Part shown: positions 37,807 to 47,800 of the stretch, piece after piece | Numbering within the stretch: the first letter of the stretch is position 1 | Layout: each line of letters starts with the position of its first letter | Source of the DNA: AC-32 sp963765785 | GTDB lineage: Bacteria > Actinomycetota > Thermoleophilia > Gaiellales > Gaiellaceae | Reading direction: 5' to 3' | Length of the DNA: 64,000 nucleotides | NCBI GenBank assembly: GCA_963765785.1 | Contig: CAVXXW010000009.1 | Location: forward strand, 310,001-374,000 | Notes under the pieces: model-generated | Databases searched by the model: none | Told to the model about the DNA's origin: nothing | The model's input: only the letters and a program-made list of their open reading frames with translations | Translations under genes and position numbers: made by a program

Positions 37807-40282
37807 ATGCAGCCCGAGCTTCCGACCGGGACGGTGACGTTTCTCTTCACCGACATCGAGGGGTCGACGCGGCTGCTCACGGAGCTGGGCGACGGCTACG
37901 CGGAGGTGCTTGCCGAGCATCGCCGTGCGTTGCGAGAAGCCTGGCGGCGGCACGACGGTGTCGAGGTCGACACGCAGGGCGACGCCTTCTTTGTCGCCTT
38001 CGCGCGTGCAACCGATGCGGTGGCGGCGGCCGCCGAGGCGCAGGGCGCGCTTACGGACGGCCCGGTGCGGGTGCGGATGGGGCTGCACACGGGCGAGCCT
38101 CTCCGGTCCGACGAGGGGTACGTGGGGTTCGACGTGCACCGGGCGGCGCGGATCGCCGCGGCCGGTCACCGCGGGCAGGTGCTCCTCTCGCAGGCGACCG
38201 CGGACCTTGCGGGAGCCGACGTGCGCGACCTCGGCCTGCACAGGCTGAAGGACCTGAGCGCTCCTGAGCGCCTCTTCCAGCTGGGGTCAGGCGACTTTCC
38301 GCCGCTGAAGACGCTGCACGAGACGAACCTGCCGGTTCCGGCGACGCCGTTCCTCGGTCGCGAGAGCGAGATCGACCAGCTCGCGACGCTGCTGCGGGGG
38401 CCCGACGTCCGCCTGGTGACGCTGACCGGGCCTGGCGGAAGCGGCAAGACGCGCCTCGCCCTGCAGGCCGCAGCCGCGGCCGCGGACGACTACGAGCGCG
38501 GGGTCTGGTGGGTGCCGCTCGCCCCGCTCGCCTATCCAGCCCTGGTCGAGACCGCCGCCAGCCAGGCGCTGGGCTCCAAGGACACGCTGTCGGCCGCGGT
38601 CGGCGACAAGCGGCTGCTGCTCCTGCTCGACAACTTCGAGCATCTGCTCGACGCCGCCACCGGTGTCGCCGAGACGATCGCGGCCTGCCCACATCTGACC
38701 GTGCTCGTCACGAGCCGCGAGCCGCTGCACGTCGACGGCGAGTGGGAGGTCGCCGTCGACCCGTTGCGGGAGCCTGAGGCCGTCGAGCTGTTTCGCGCAG
38801 CGGGCGGCCGCCGTTCGCTCCGACGTCGCGGCGAACGGCGAAGTCGTCGAGATTTGCCGGCGCCTCGACTGCCTGCCGCTCGCGATCGAGCTCGCGGCCG
38901 CGCGCGTGAAGGCGTTGTCGCTGCCGGCGCTGCTGGAACGCCTCGAGGAGCTCCTACCGCTGCTCGCCGGAGGCTCGCGGTCGGCGCCGGAGCGGCAGCG
39001 GACCCTGGCAGCCACTATCGCCTGGAGCCACGACCTGCTGACGGCGGGCGAGCAGGATCTCTTCGCTCGCCTCGCCGTCTTCGCCGGCGGTTGCACGCTG
39101 GAGGCCGCCGAGCAGGTCTGCAGCGCCGATCTCGACGGGATCGGGTCGCTCGTCGACAAGAGCCTCCTCCGACGCACCGGCGAGCGCTACTGGATGCTCG
39201 AGACGATCCGCGAGTTCGCGGCAGAGCGGCTGGAAGCGCTCCCGGACCTGAGCGAGCTCCGCGACCGTCACGCGGCCTGGTACGTGGAGCTCGGCGAGCG
39301 CGCGCGGCCCGAGCTCCACGCCCGACAGCGGCCCGAGTGGCTCGACCGGCTCGACGCCGAGCACGCGAACCTGCGGGCGGCGCTCGAGCACCTGCTCTCC
39401 CGCAAGGACAAGGACCGTGCCCTGCAGCTGCTGGGCGCGATCTGGTTGTCCTGGGCCACGCGGGGACAGTGGACGGAGGGCCGGCGCCTCTTGGCCTCCG
39501 CGCTCGCGCTCCACGGCGACGTCACGCCCGAGCGCCTTGTCGACGCGTACTGGGGCGCCTCGATCCTGGCGCTGTGGCAGGGCGACGTCGACGAGGGCGA
39601 GCAGTGCGCGAGGCACATGCTGGAGCTCTCGCGGGAGGCGGGACTGCCGCGCGGAGAGGCGATCGGGGTGCACACGCTCGCGATGGCGGCCTGCGAGCGC
39701 GGGGATGACGAGCAGGCCCGAGCGCTGTACGAGCAGTCGATCGTGCTCGCTCGTGACGTCGACGACGGCTGGCTGCTCTCGGCGGCCACGAACAACCTCG
39801 GCGGCGTGTACATGAGAGCGGGGGACTACGAGCGCGCAATCGAGCTGTTCGAGGAGAGCCTTGCCATCGGCGAGGCGCGCGGCGACCTCGACCGGCGTGC
39901 GCGAGAGCTCACCCATCTCGGGCACGCGAGGCGCGAGCTAGGTGAACTGGCCCGCGCGAGCGAGCTCTACCGTTCCGGACTGGCCGCTGCAGAGGAGCTC
40001 GGGCTGTTCGAGATCGAGCTCAGTGCGATCTGGGGTATCGCGTCCTGCCAGGCCGAGGCCGGCGAGACCGTCACGGCAGCGCGTCTGCTCGGCTGGATCG
40101 CCGAGGGGAAGGCCCGCCTCGGCGTGCCCGGCGACGCAGACGACCTTGCCCTGGAGGAGGCTGTTCGCGAGAGACTGGGGGCTGAGCGGTTCGCGTCGGA
40201 GCTCGCGGCCGGATCAGCGCTCGGACGAGACGGCGGGATCGACCTCGCGCTCGGGCGGAGCGGCCCGGCTACGCTCGGCTGA
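37807..40282 (+). pseudogene. Adenylate cyclase/AAA/TPR regulator, frameshifted
   Basis: A large signalling ATPase. Residues about 8-165 are a class III nucleotidyl cyclase domain (GTVTFLFTDIEGSTRLL, GDAFFVAFARATDA, FDVHRAARIAAAG). Then comes an NTPase with Walker A LTGPGGSGKTRLAL and Walker B-like RLLLLLDNFEHLLDA, TSREPLHVDGE. Near 38800 the frame changes by one extra base (FRERAAAV expected); the second frame continues RRLDCLPLAIELAAARVKAL, YWMLETIREFAAERLEAL and TPR-like repeats (NNLGGVYMRAGDYERAIELFE) to 40282. There is no DNA-binding domain at the C-terminus. Joined, about 824 aa. Confidence 0.82.
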
Positions 40283-40336
40283 GGCCCGTGAGCTCTCGCC
40301 GTGGCGCGCGTCTGAACCTGATTCGCCGGCCCGCCT

Positions 40337-42682
40337 TCATCCGCGTCGGACAGGTTCTCGTCCGGGCGGTTGTTTCGGGGCAGGTCGATTCGGAGCCGCC
40401 GGGATCGCCAGCGTCTCCGGCTCGCCCACACCTACGGTGAACACCGTTCCGTGATGCGTCAGCTCGAGAGCGGCACCGTCGAGCACCGAGTAGGTCGCCT
40501 CCGTCTTCGTGGTCTGCACCCTCAATCGCGTGCCGCGGACGAGGAGACCGAACGTCAGCCGCTCGAGTCGCGGAGGCAGGCGCGGCGCGAACGTCAGGAC
40601 ACCGCCGTGGTCGCGCATGCCGCCGAAGCCGGCGACCGCTGCGATCCAGGTCCCGGCGAGCGACGCGATATGGATGCCGTCGCGTGTGTTGTTCTCGAGG
40701 TCGTCCAGATCCATCAGGGCCGCCTCGCCGAAGTAGTCGTAGGCGAGCTCGAGGTGCCCGACCTCGGCCGCGATCACCGCCTGCGTGGCGGCAGACAGGG
40801 ATGAGTCGCGAACGGTCAGAGCCTCGTAGTACTCAAAATCGCGGGCCTTCTGCTCGTCGGTGAAGGCGTCGCCGCGTACATGGAGCGCAAGCACGAGATC
40901 CGCCTGCTTCACGACCTGCTTTCGGTAGAGATCGAAGTACGTGAACGAGAGCAACAGCGGGTACTGATCCGGCGTCGTGCTCGCGAAGTCCCAGCGGTCG
41001 TGCTCGGTGAAGCCTTCGGACTGCGGATGGACGCCGAGCTTCTCGTCCCACGGCACGACCATCTTGCGGGCGGCTCGTCGCCAAGCGGCTTGCTCGTCAG
41101 GCTCGACGCCGAGCTCGCCGGCGCGGTCAGGCTGGCGGTCGACCGCTGCGGCCGCAGCTTCCAGGTTTCGTTGGGCGAGGAGGTTCGTGTAGACGTTGTT
41201 GTCGGCGATTGCGCTGTACTCGTCGGGGCCGGTGACGCCGTCGATCCGGAATCCGCCTTCCGCTTCGTGATACCCGAGGGAGCTCCACAGTCGCGCGGTC
41301 TCCACGAGCAGCTCGAGGCCGACCTCGCGCTCGAAGGCGTCGTCGCCGGTGGCATCGTGATAACAGGCGACGGCGTCGGCAATGTCGGCGCCGATGTGGA
41401 ACGCCGCCGTTCCGGCGGGCCAATAGCCGGAGCACTCTTGACCACGGATCGTTCGCCACGGGAACGCCGCGCCCGCGAGCCGAAGCTGGCGTGCACGCTC
41501 GCGCGCCAGTTCGAGCGTCGCGTGGCGCCAGCGGAGCGCGTCGGCCGCGGCGGTGGGGACGGTGTAGGTAAGCACGGGCAGGACGAATCGTTCGGTGTCC
41601 CAGAAGGTGTGGCCGTCGTAACCCGGCCCCGTCAGCCCTTTGGCGGCGATCGCGCGCTGCTCGGCTCGAACGCCGGCCTGGAGCGTGTGGAAGAGTGAGA
41701 ACCGGACTGCCTGCTGGAGCTCGTCGTCGCCGACGAGCTCACAATCGGCGCGCTCCCAGAAGTCGTCGAGGAACTCCCGCTGGCCCTCTGCGAGCCCTTC
41801 CCAGCCGGCGTGACGTGCCGAGGCAAGAGCCGCTCCTACCTGGTCGCGCACGGCCGGTCTCGAGCGCTGGTTCGACCATCCGTAGGCGATGAACTTCACG
41901 ATCTGCAGGCGTTCGCCCTCGGCGAGGTCTGCAGCGACGGTGACACGGCCGATGTCCTCTTGGCCTTCGGTCGTGATCGTCGTTCCGTCCGGGCCGTCGA
42001 TGACGTGGTCGATCGCGGCTGCCACGCGAAGCTTGCTCTGCCGCGTGGTGTGAACGAGCACGAGGCGCGCATCGCTGTGCAGGAATTCCTCGGGCTCGAG
42101 GGGTTGCTCGAGGATTGCTGCGGCCCGAGGATCCGCCTGGACCAGTGCTCCCGGTTCGTTGGCGAGCAGCTCCGACTGGACGACGACACGCAACGAGGGG
42201 TCGAGCGGCTCGACCTCGTAGAGAATCGCGGCCGCCGAGCGTTGGACGAACGAGACGAGTCGCGTCGAGCGGACGCGGACGCCGGTTCCCGCCGGTGAGA
42301 CCCACTCGACCTCGCGACGCAGGACTCCGGCCCGGAGGTCGAGCACACGTTCGTGGCTGACGAGCTGCCCGTAGCGGACGTCGAACGGCTCGTCGTCGAC
42401 GAGCAGCCGCATGATCTTGCCGTTCGTGACGTTCACGATCGTCTGGCCTGACTCCGGGTTGCCGTAGCCGGGCTCCGCGTAGGGCAGCGGCCGCAGTTCG
42501 TAGAAGGAGTTGAGGTAGGTGCCGGGCATCCCGAACGGCTCGCCCTCGTCGAGGTTGCCGCGAAGCCCGATGTGGCCGTTGGCGAGGGCGAAGATCGATT
42601 CGGTCTGTGCAAGGACGTCGAGGTCGAGGTGCGTCTCTCGGACCGCCCACGGCTCGACCTCGAATGCGGGATGCGTGATCAC
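40337..42682 (-). CDS. Glycoside hydrolase family 65 disaccharide phosphorylase
   Basis: A 781 aa GH65 enzyme, probably a maltose/trehalose/kojibiose-type phosphorylase that splits an alpha-glucoside with phosphate to give beta-glucose 1-phosphate. The N-terminus has ESIFALANGHIGLRGNLDEG, the middle GHTFWDTERFVLPVL and FPWRTIRGQECSGYWPAG, and the catalytic acid region RIDGVTGPDEYSAIADNNVYTN. The downstream partner in the pathway (beta-phosphoglucomutase) overlaps its start by 4 bases upstream. Bond specificity cannot be told. Confidence 0.9.
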   Translation of the reverse strand: MITHPAFEVEPWAVRETHLDLDVLAQTESIFALANGHIGLRGNLDEGEPFGMPGTYLNSFYELRPLPYAEPGYGNPESGQTIVNVTNGKIMRLLVDDEPFDVRYGQLVSHERVLDLRAGVLRREVEWVSPAGTGVRVRSTRLVSFVQRSAAAILYEVEPLDPSLRVVVQSELLANEPGALVQADPRAAAILEQPLEPEEFLHSDARLVLVHTTRQSKLRVAAAIDHVIDGPDGTTITTEGQEDIGRVTVAADLAEGERLQIVKFIAYGWSNQRSRPAVRDQVGAALASARHAGWEGLAEGQREFLDDFWERADCELVGDDELQQAVRFSLFHTLQAGVRAEQRAIAAKGLTGPGYDGHTFWDTERFVLPVLTYTVPTAAADALRWRHATLELARERARQLRLAGAAFPWRTIRGQECSGYWPAGTAAFHIGADIADAVACYHDATGDDAFEREVGLELLVETARLWSSLGYHEAEGGFRIDGVTGPDEYSAIADNNVYTNLLAQRNLEAAAAAVDRQPDRAGELGVEPDEQAAWRRAARKMVVPWDEKLGVHPQSEGFTEHDRWDFASTTPDQYPLLLSFTYFDLYRKQVVKQADLVLALHVRGDAFTDEQKARDFEYYEALTVRDSSLSAATQAVIAAEVGHLELAYDYFGEAALMDLDDLENNTRDGIHIASLAGTWIAAVAGFGGMRDHGGVLTFAPRLPPRLERLTFGLLVRGTRLRVQTTKTEATYSVLDGAALELTHHGTVFTVGVGEPETLAIPAAPNRPAPKQPPGREPVRRG

Positions 42683-43422
42683 TCGCGCTCGAGCAGCTCG
42701 GAGAGGTCGCCGACGACGACGTCCGCGCCGTGTTCCAGGAGCTCGTGCGCCTGTCCCACGCGATCGACGCCGACAACCAGCCCGAACCCGCCGTCCCGGC
42801 CGGCCGCGACGCCGGCAAGGGCGTCCTCGAACACGGCCGCTTGATCCCGTGCGACTCGCAGCGCCTGAGCTGCCGCGAGGAACGTGTCCGGCGCCGGCTT
42901 TCCCTCGAGGTGCTCCTGCGCCGCGACGACGCCGTCGATGCGAACGTCGAACAGGTCGTCGATTCCGGCTGCCGCGAGAACCTCGTCGGCGTTCGCGCTC
43001 GATGTGACGACTGCGCGGCCGAGCCCCGCGTCTCGTACGGCGCGGACGTAGCGAACCGATCCTTCGTACACCTCCACGCCCTGACGCTCGATCATCGCAA
43101 GCACGAGCTCGTTCTTGCGGTTGCCCAACCCATGAATGGTTACGGCCTCGGGCGGATCGTCCGGCGTGCCCTCGGGAAGGTCTATCCCTCGCGCGGCGAG
43201 GAACGAGCGGACGCCGTCGTAGCGCGGCTTGCCGTCAACGTACTCGTCGTAGTCCGCCACCGGATCGAAGGGCTCGAGGTTCTCGCCGGTCTGTGCCGCC
43301 CGCTTTCGGAGGAACGCGTCGAACATCTCCTTCCAGGCGGCCGCATGAACCTTCGCCGTCTGCGTCAGCACACCGTCGAGATCGAACAGGCAGGCTCGGA
43401 TCGTGTTTGGTAAGCCCAGCAT
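42679..43422 (-). CDS. Beta-phosphoglucomutase family HAD hydrolase
   Basis: A 247 aa HAD-type phosphomutase converting beta-glucose 1-phosphate to glucose 6-phosphate. The nucleophile motif is ACLFDLDGVLTQTAKVHAAAW, followed by a cap (YVDGKPRYDGVRSFLAARGI), VVTSSANADEVL (motif 2), GKPAPDTFLAAAQAL (motif 3) and AVFEDALAGVAAGRDGGFG (motif 4). ATG 43422 is chosen, with GAGGGGA upstream; an ATG at 43446 is possible. It overlaps the GH65 gene, so the two form a disaccharide phosphorolysis operon. Confidence 0.9.
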   Translation of the reverse strand: MLGLPNTIRACLFDLDGVLTQTAKVHAAAWKEMFDAFLRKRAAQTGENLEPFDPVADYDEYVDGKPRYDGVRSFLAARGIDLPEGTPDDPPEAVTIHGLGNRKNELVLAMIERQGVEVYEGSVRYVRAVRDAGLGRAVVTSSANADEVLAAAGIDDLFDVRIDGVVAAQEHLEGKPAPDTFLAAAQALRVARDQAAVFEDALAGVAAGRDGGFGLVVGVDRVGQAHELLEHGADVVVGDLSELLERE

Positions 43423-43595
43423 CCGTCGTCCCCTCGTCCCGTGCATCGAGTCCGAGCCGTCTCCCGACGTGGTCGGCAGCGTACTGGGCAGAGTCGCTCC
43501 CGGGGCAGGGCGCCGTCTTCGTGCTCGCGCTTCACTCGCCGCATGACTGCGGTTGCCGAGGCAGAGCCGACGACGCGCTCGCCGAGGGAGCGATG

Positions 43596-45367
43596 ATGCG
43601 AGAGGTGGACCCGCCGCTCACGCCGTTCGTCGATCCCCTTCCGCTTCCGTCGCGGCTGATCGCGGCAGACCGCGACGGCCGGCTGACCGTCCGCCTGCGT
43701 GCCGGCCGGCACCGGTTCCACCGCGACCTTCCCGACTCAGACATCTGGGGCTTCGAGGCGGCCGTTCCGGGCCCGACGATCGAGGCCGAGCGTGGCCAGC
43801 CGGTCACTGTCGAGTGGCTGAACGAGCTTCACGGCGCCCTTCCCGTCACCGACGTCGTCGCGCCGGCGGCGGCGGCGCCGACGGCGTGCCGGTGCAGTGT
43901 GCTCCCGGGCTGAGCGGCGGCAAGCCGGACCGTCACGCCGCCGCGCTCTCCGGGCACACGGTCGTCCACCTACACGGCGGCCTGACTCCGGCCGTCTACG
44001 ACGGGTGGGCCGAGAACCTCTTCGCACCTGGACAGCCCGCCGAGTTCCACTACCCGATGAACCAGCGGGCGGCGCTGCTCTGGTACCACGACCACGTGAT
44101 GGGCGTCACGAAGCTGGACGTCTACGCGGGGCTCGCGGGCCTCTGGATCGTGCGGGACGACCGCGAGCGCGAGCTCGGGCTGCCGGAAGGACCGCCGTTC
44201 GAGGTGCCGCTGTTGCTGCAGGATCGCAACTTCGACGTCGACGAGCACCGGCGGCTGACCGGCCGGCTCGTCCACAAGACCAATCCCGAGGTGCTGGAGG
44301 CGTTCCCACCGTTCACCGTCGTGAACGGCAAGGTCTGGCCGGTGCTCGACGTGCGGCCCGCGACCTACCGCCTCCGCGCGCTCAACGGCTCCAACGCCCG
44401 CACGTACCGGCTCGTGCTGCTGCGTGACGGCGCTCCGGAGCTCGACCGGATCACGCAGATCGGCACCGACCACGGGCTTCTCCGGACGCCGGTCCCGGTT
44501 CCGGCGGATGGGCTCGTGCTCGCGTCGGCCGAGCGCGCCGACCTGCTCGTCGACTTCTCGGATCTTGCTCCCGGGAGCGAGCTGACGGTGCTCAACACCG
44601 CGCGCGCCCCGTTCGACGGCTCCGCCTTCCCGGCAACGGAGGCAGAGAGCACGGCCGACCCGGACGGCCTACTTGCTTATCCCGAGGTGCTGCGCATCCG
44701 GGTCGGAGGGGAGGCGACGAGCCGCCGCTCGATCGCTCGCAAGCTGGCGACCGACTTCGAGCCTCCGGCGGAGGACGCGCTCGCCGGTGCGCGCCGCCGT
44801 GCGATCGCGCTCGTCGAGCGTGAGCTGGACGACGAGCCGAATATGCTGACGATGCGGGAGCTTGCGCCGGCGGGCGACGCCGGAGACGTGCCGCTCGTGA
44901 CGGTGACCGACGGCGCCGAGACCACGCGCTACCGCGTGGTGGCCGCCCACTTCGAGGACGCGACGACGTTCTTCCCGATGCTCGGCGAGGACGAGGTCTG
45001 GCAGCTGATCAACCTGACCGGCGACACGCACCCGATCCACCTCCACCTCGACCCGTTACAGCTCCTCGCGCGCAGGCCGATCCGCTACGAGATCCCGGAC
45101 GGCGGGATCGGCGAGCACGACCTTGCCGCGACCGTCACGCTCGAGCGCGCCCCCGACGACGGGCTCGACCACGCGATCGACGACAACGAGCGCGGCCTCA
45201 AGGACACCATCCGCGTCAACCCGAACGAGATTGTCGAGATCGCCGTCCGCTTCACGACCTACAGCGGCCGGTACATGTACCACTGCCACATCCTCGAGCA
45301 TGAAGACCGCGACATGATGCGGCCGTTCGTGACGATGCCTCCTGCACTCATGCCGTTCATGGCTTGA
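43596..45367 (+). pseudogene. Multicopper oxidase, frameshifted
   Basis: A three-cupredoxin-domain oxidase resembling CotA/bilirubin-oxidase-like enzymes. The N-terminal part (ATG 43596, LPSRLIAADRDGRLTVRLR, IWGFEAAVPGPTIEAERG) and the remainder are in different frames; the switch lies in a GCG-rich stretch near 43865-43885 and equals one missing or two extra bases. Copper motifs in the second frame are HLHGG, WYHDHVMG, HPIHLHLDPL and YHCHILEHEDRDMM, which complete the T1 and T2/T3 sites. No signal peptide is visible. If the shift is an error the product is about 590 aa. Confidence 0.82.
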
Positions 45368-45409
45368 CGGCCGAGCGTGAGCGTCCTCGCCCTCGAGCTG
45401 CCGACGGAC

Positions 45410-46156
45410 TCAAGCGGGGTTGAGCGCTGAGCCGCGGCGGCCACGGGCGGTTGCTGCAACGAGTGCGAGGAGCACCGCGGCGAGCACGAGGGGGGCAACC
45501 GGCGCAAGCTGGAGCAGAAGCAGGGCACCAGCGATTGCGCCGAGCAGCATCGCGATGACGGCGAGAACGCGACGAGCGGTCCTCGCACCGGTGCCGCCGC
45601 CGAGCCAGGAGTCGGCGGCGATGCCGGTTAGCGTGAGGGTGAGGACGGTGGTCGTGAGGTCGGCCACCGCGAGGCGGCGGGCGGTGGCGTTCTGCACCCC
45701 CATCGCGAGCGCCATGAGCCCGATGAGGGCGTAGCGGTTGCCGGCGCCCAAGTGCTGGCCTGCCGCCGCGGCGATCGGAATTGCGGAAGCGCACAGCGCC
45801 AGCTCGATCGCGGCCGCCGCGCGGAGTTGGCGGCGCCGGTCATCACCGAGCCGGGCCGCCAGCCGTCCCGCTGCAATGCCGCCGGGAAGGAAGCACGCAA
45901 GCGCGAGCAGCGACCCCGGCACCGAGAGGCCGCCTGCCCCGGCAGCAGCGAAGCCGAGGAAGACGACGTTACCGGTCATGTTGGCGACGAACACGTGCCC
46001 CAGCCTCAGGTAGGCAAGCGCGTCGACGACGCCGGTCACGATCGTCAGCACGATCAGCAGCGGCGGGAGTCCGTCTTCCCGGACAGCCGCCCGCGGCGAA
46101 AGCGTCTCCGCGACGTCCCGCCAGCTCGCAGACGCAATCCTGTGCGTCCCCATCAC
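45410..46156 (-). CDS. YoaK/DUF1275 family membrane protein
   Basis: A 248 aa protein with about six helices. The family signature VTGVVDALAYLRLGHVFVANMTGNVVFLG is visible at residues 40-70, followed by paired helices to ATTARLAVADLTTTVLTLTLTG-like sequence (ARRLAVADLTTTVLTLTLTG). Family function is unknown. The start overlaps the preceding gene by 4 bases, so it shares an mRNA with the dehydrogenase. Confidence 0.87.
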   Translation of the reverse strand: MMGTHRIASASWRDVAETLSPRAAVREDGLPPLLIVLTIVTGVVDALAYLRLGHVFVANMTGNVVFLGFAAAGAGGLSVPGSLLALACFLPGGIAAGRLAARLGDDRRRQLRAAAAIELALCASAIPIAAAAGQHLGAGNRYALIGLMALAMGVQNATARRLAVADLTTTVLTLTLTGIAADSWLGGGTGARTARRVLAVIAMLLGAIAGALLLLQLAPVAPLVLAAVLLALVAATARGRRGSALNPA

Positions 46157-47055
46157 TGGTCGCGAGCGCGGCCGCCGCTTGCCATCTGCTCGAGTGCCTG
46201 AAACAACGCGGCGAGGTCGCGTCGCTCGTACCCGAGCGCTTCTGCCTGCTCCAGCACGTCGTCTGCGCGCTCGGTGGTAGGCAGTGAGATCTCCAGCCTA
46301 CGCGCGGCGTCCAGCGCGAGCTCGATGTCCTTGTGCATGAAACGCAGGTCGAACCAGGCTTCTTCTGGAGGATCGAGAATGATCGAGGCGCGAGCCTTGA
46401 GCATCGGCGAGCCAATCGGGCTCGCTTCCATGACGTCCAGCGCTCGCTGCCGATCCACCCCCGACCGTTCCGCAAGCAGCAGTCCTTCGGCGAAGGCGAG
46501 CATCTGGACGGCAAGGCTGATGTTGATCGCGAGCTTGAGCGCAAGCCCCTGGCCGTTGTCGCCGATGTGGGTTGGCGTCCCGAGTTCCCGGAGGATCGGC
46601 TCGACGCGGCGATAGGCCTTTTCGTCGCCGCCGACCATGATCGTGAGCGTTCCCGACTGCACTTGCGGGACGCTTCCCGAGACGGGCGCGTCGAGCATGA
46701 ACGCCCCGTGCTCGCGCACTCGCGCGGCGAGCTCCCGGCTTGCCTGCGGGCTGACGGTGCTCACATCGACCCACGTTTTCCGGGCGACGAGGCCGGCGAG
46801 GATGCCGTCAGGCCCCGATGCGATCTGCTCGAGGACGCCGTCGTCAGGGACTGACGTGAAGACGACGTCGGCCGCCGCCGCCACCTCGCGTGGGGTGTTG
46901 CACCACTCGAGCCCTTGTTCGATGAGCTGCTGGGCGTGGTCGCGGCTCCGCTCCTCGCCGTACACGGGGTAACCGGCGGCGAGGCATCGCGCGGCCATGT
47001 TCCCACCCATGTGACCGAGACCGACGAAGCCGATCCTGGTGCTTGTCGCGGCCAT
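46153..47055 (-). CDS. 3-hydroxyisobutyrate dehydrogenase-like NAD(P)-dependent oxidoreductase
   Basis: A 300 aa beta-hydroxyacid dehydrogenase. The Rossmann motif is RIGFVGLGHMGGNMA, substrate-binding FMLDAPVSGSVPQVQSGTL near residue 118, and the catalytic lysine is in GLALKLAINISLAV near 172. ATG 47055 follows GGGAGG; an in-frame GTG 47064 precedes. Related enzymes reduce tartronate semialdehyde, succinic semialdehyde or glyoxylate, so the exact substrate is open. Confidence 0.87.
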   Translation of the reverse strand: MAATSTRIGFVGLGHMGGNMAARCLAAGYPVYGEERSRDHAQQLIEQGLEWCNTPREVAAAADVVFTSVPDDGVLEQIASGPDGILAGLVARKTWVDVSTVSPQASRELAARVREHGAFMLDAPVSGSVPQVQSGTLTIMVGGDEKAYRRVEPILRELGTPTHIGDNGQGLALKLAINISLAVQMLAFAEGLLLAERSGVDRQRALDVMEASPIGSPMLKARASIILDPPEEAWFDLRFMHKDIELALDAARRLEISLPTTERADDVLEQAEALGYERRDLAALFQALEQMASGGRARDQ

Positions 47056-47220
47056 GACGCGCACCTCCCGAAGTCGTCGCGCGAGTGCCCGTGCGTGAGC
47101 TCGAGTTCGCGGGCGGATCGGTTGCCGAGTCTATTCGACTCCGTACGAGCATCCGGCCGCGTGCTCGGCCCGCGTCTCCTGACCGCGCTACGAATTCGCC
47201 CTCGACGCCGCGAAGGGGAG

Positions 47221-47226
47221 TAGAGT
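47221..47226 (+). promoter_or_regulatory. -10 box in front of candidate RNA
   Basis: TAGAGT at 47221-47226 would start transcription at about 47233, precisely where the paired region of the candidate RNA starts. No clear -35 box. Confidence 0.35.
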
Positions 47227-47232
47227 GGCTGT

Positions 47233-47342
47233 ACTGGCCCTGCGGCCAGGACCCCCGGCTTACGGCCCGAAGGCCGCCGACGCGTTCTTGAGACGCGCGA
47301 GGCGATGAGCCCAGGCAAACAGAGTTCGACTCGCGGGGCCAG
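47233..47342 (+). ncRNA. Candidate structured RNA of about 110 nt
   Basis: CTGGCCCTGCG (47234-47244) pairs with CGCGGGGCCAG (47332-47342) as an 11 bp closing stem with one G-U. Inside are CGGCC-CGAA-GGCCG, CGCGT-TCTTGAG-ACGCG and GAG-TTCGA-CTC hairpins. The 5' arm can alternatively pair with GGCCAG at 47244-47249 (CTGGCC-CTGC-GGCCAG), so two folds compete. It resembles a tRNA only superficially: no canonical T arm or U33. No open frame crosses it. The rest of the gap 47065-47482 holds nothing identifiable. Confidence 0.35.
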
Positions 47343-47482
47343 CACTCTTCGAAGCCGCCGGTCGACCGATGACCAGCCCTCCGTCTTGGCGCGATGGTTC
47401 GCAGCTTCGGGATCAAGTCAACCCGCGGACCTTCGACGCGTGTGACCGGCGCGGTCGTACCTCCCTCGGCGCCAGCACTGGA

Positions 47483-47686
47483 TTACTTGTTCTCCACGTC
47501 CTGAAGGCGACTGGCGAGCAGATGAAACGAACGCTGCGAGGCAACGACCAGGCCCATCAGCAGTTCATTCATCTCGTCCACTGGGGGCGCGACGCCAGAG
47601 CCGCTCGCAGCCTGCGCCTTCGCGTAGGCGGGAAGCGACTTCACTTCGCGACGAAAGATCTCGTCGACTTCGTCTCCTAGAGCCAC
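47483..47686 (-). CDS. Small hypothetical protein
   Basis: A 67 aa helical protein, MALGDEVDEIFRREVKSLP then PPVDEMNELLMGLVVASQRS. GTG 47686 is preceded by AAGGAGA at ideal spacing, which favours this strand over a longer overlapping plus-strand frame. Not recognised. Confidence 0.6.
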   Translation of the reverse strand: MALGDEVDEIFRREVKSLPAYAKAQAASGSGVAPPVDEMNELLMGLVVASQRSFHLLASRLQDVENK

Positions 47687-47800
47687 GTCGGTCTCCTTAT
47701 TCGATTACCACGCCATTAGAGCAGGGGAGTCCGCCGTGGCTCTCGTCGGCAAGGCCTGCGACGTTCCCAAGACCGCTCGCTTCATCGTACGATGGGGGAC

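Noticed and set aside
47234..47342. Selenocysteine or class II tRNA
   Set aside because: The terminal stem is good but the T arm has only 3 bp with a 5-base loop and the anticodon-like loop lacks U33.
47369..47680. Plus-strand frame of 103 codons opposite the small gene at 47483
   Set aside because: The minus-strand gene has a good Shine-Dalgarno and better composition.
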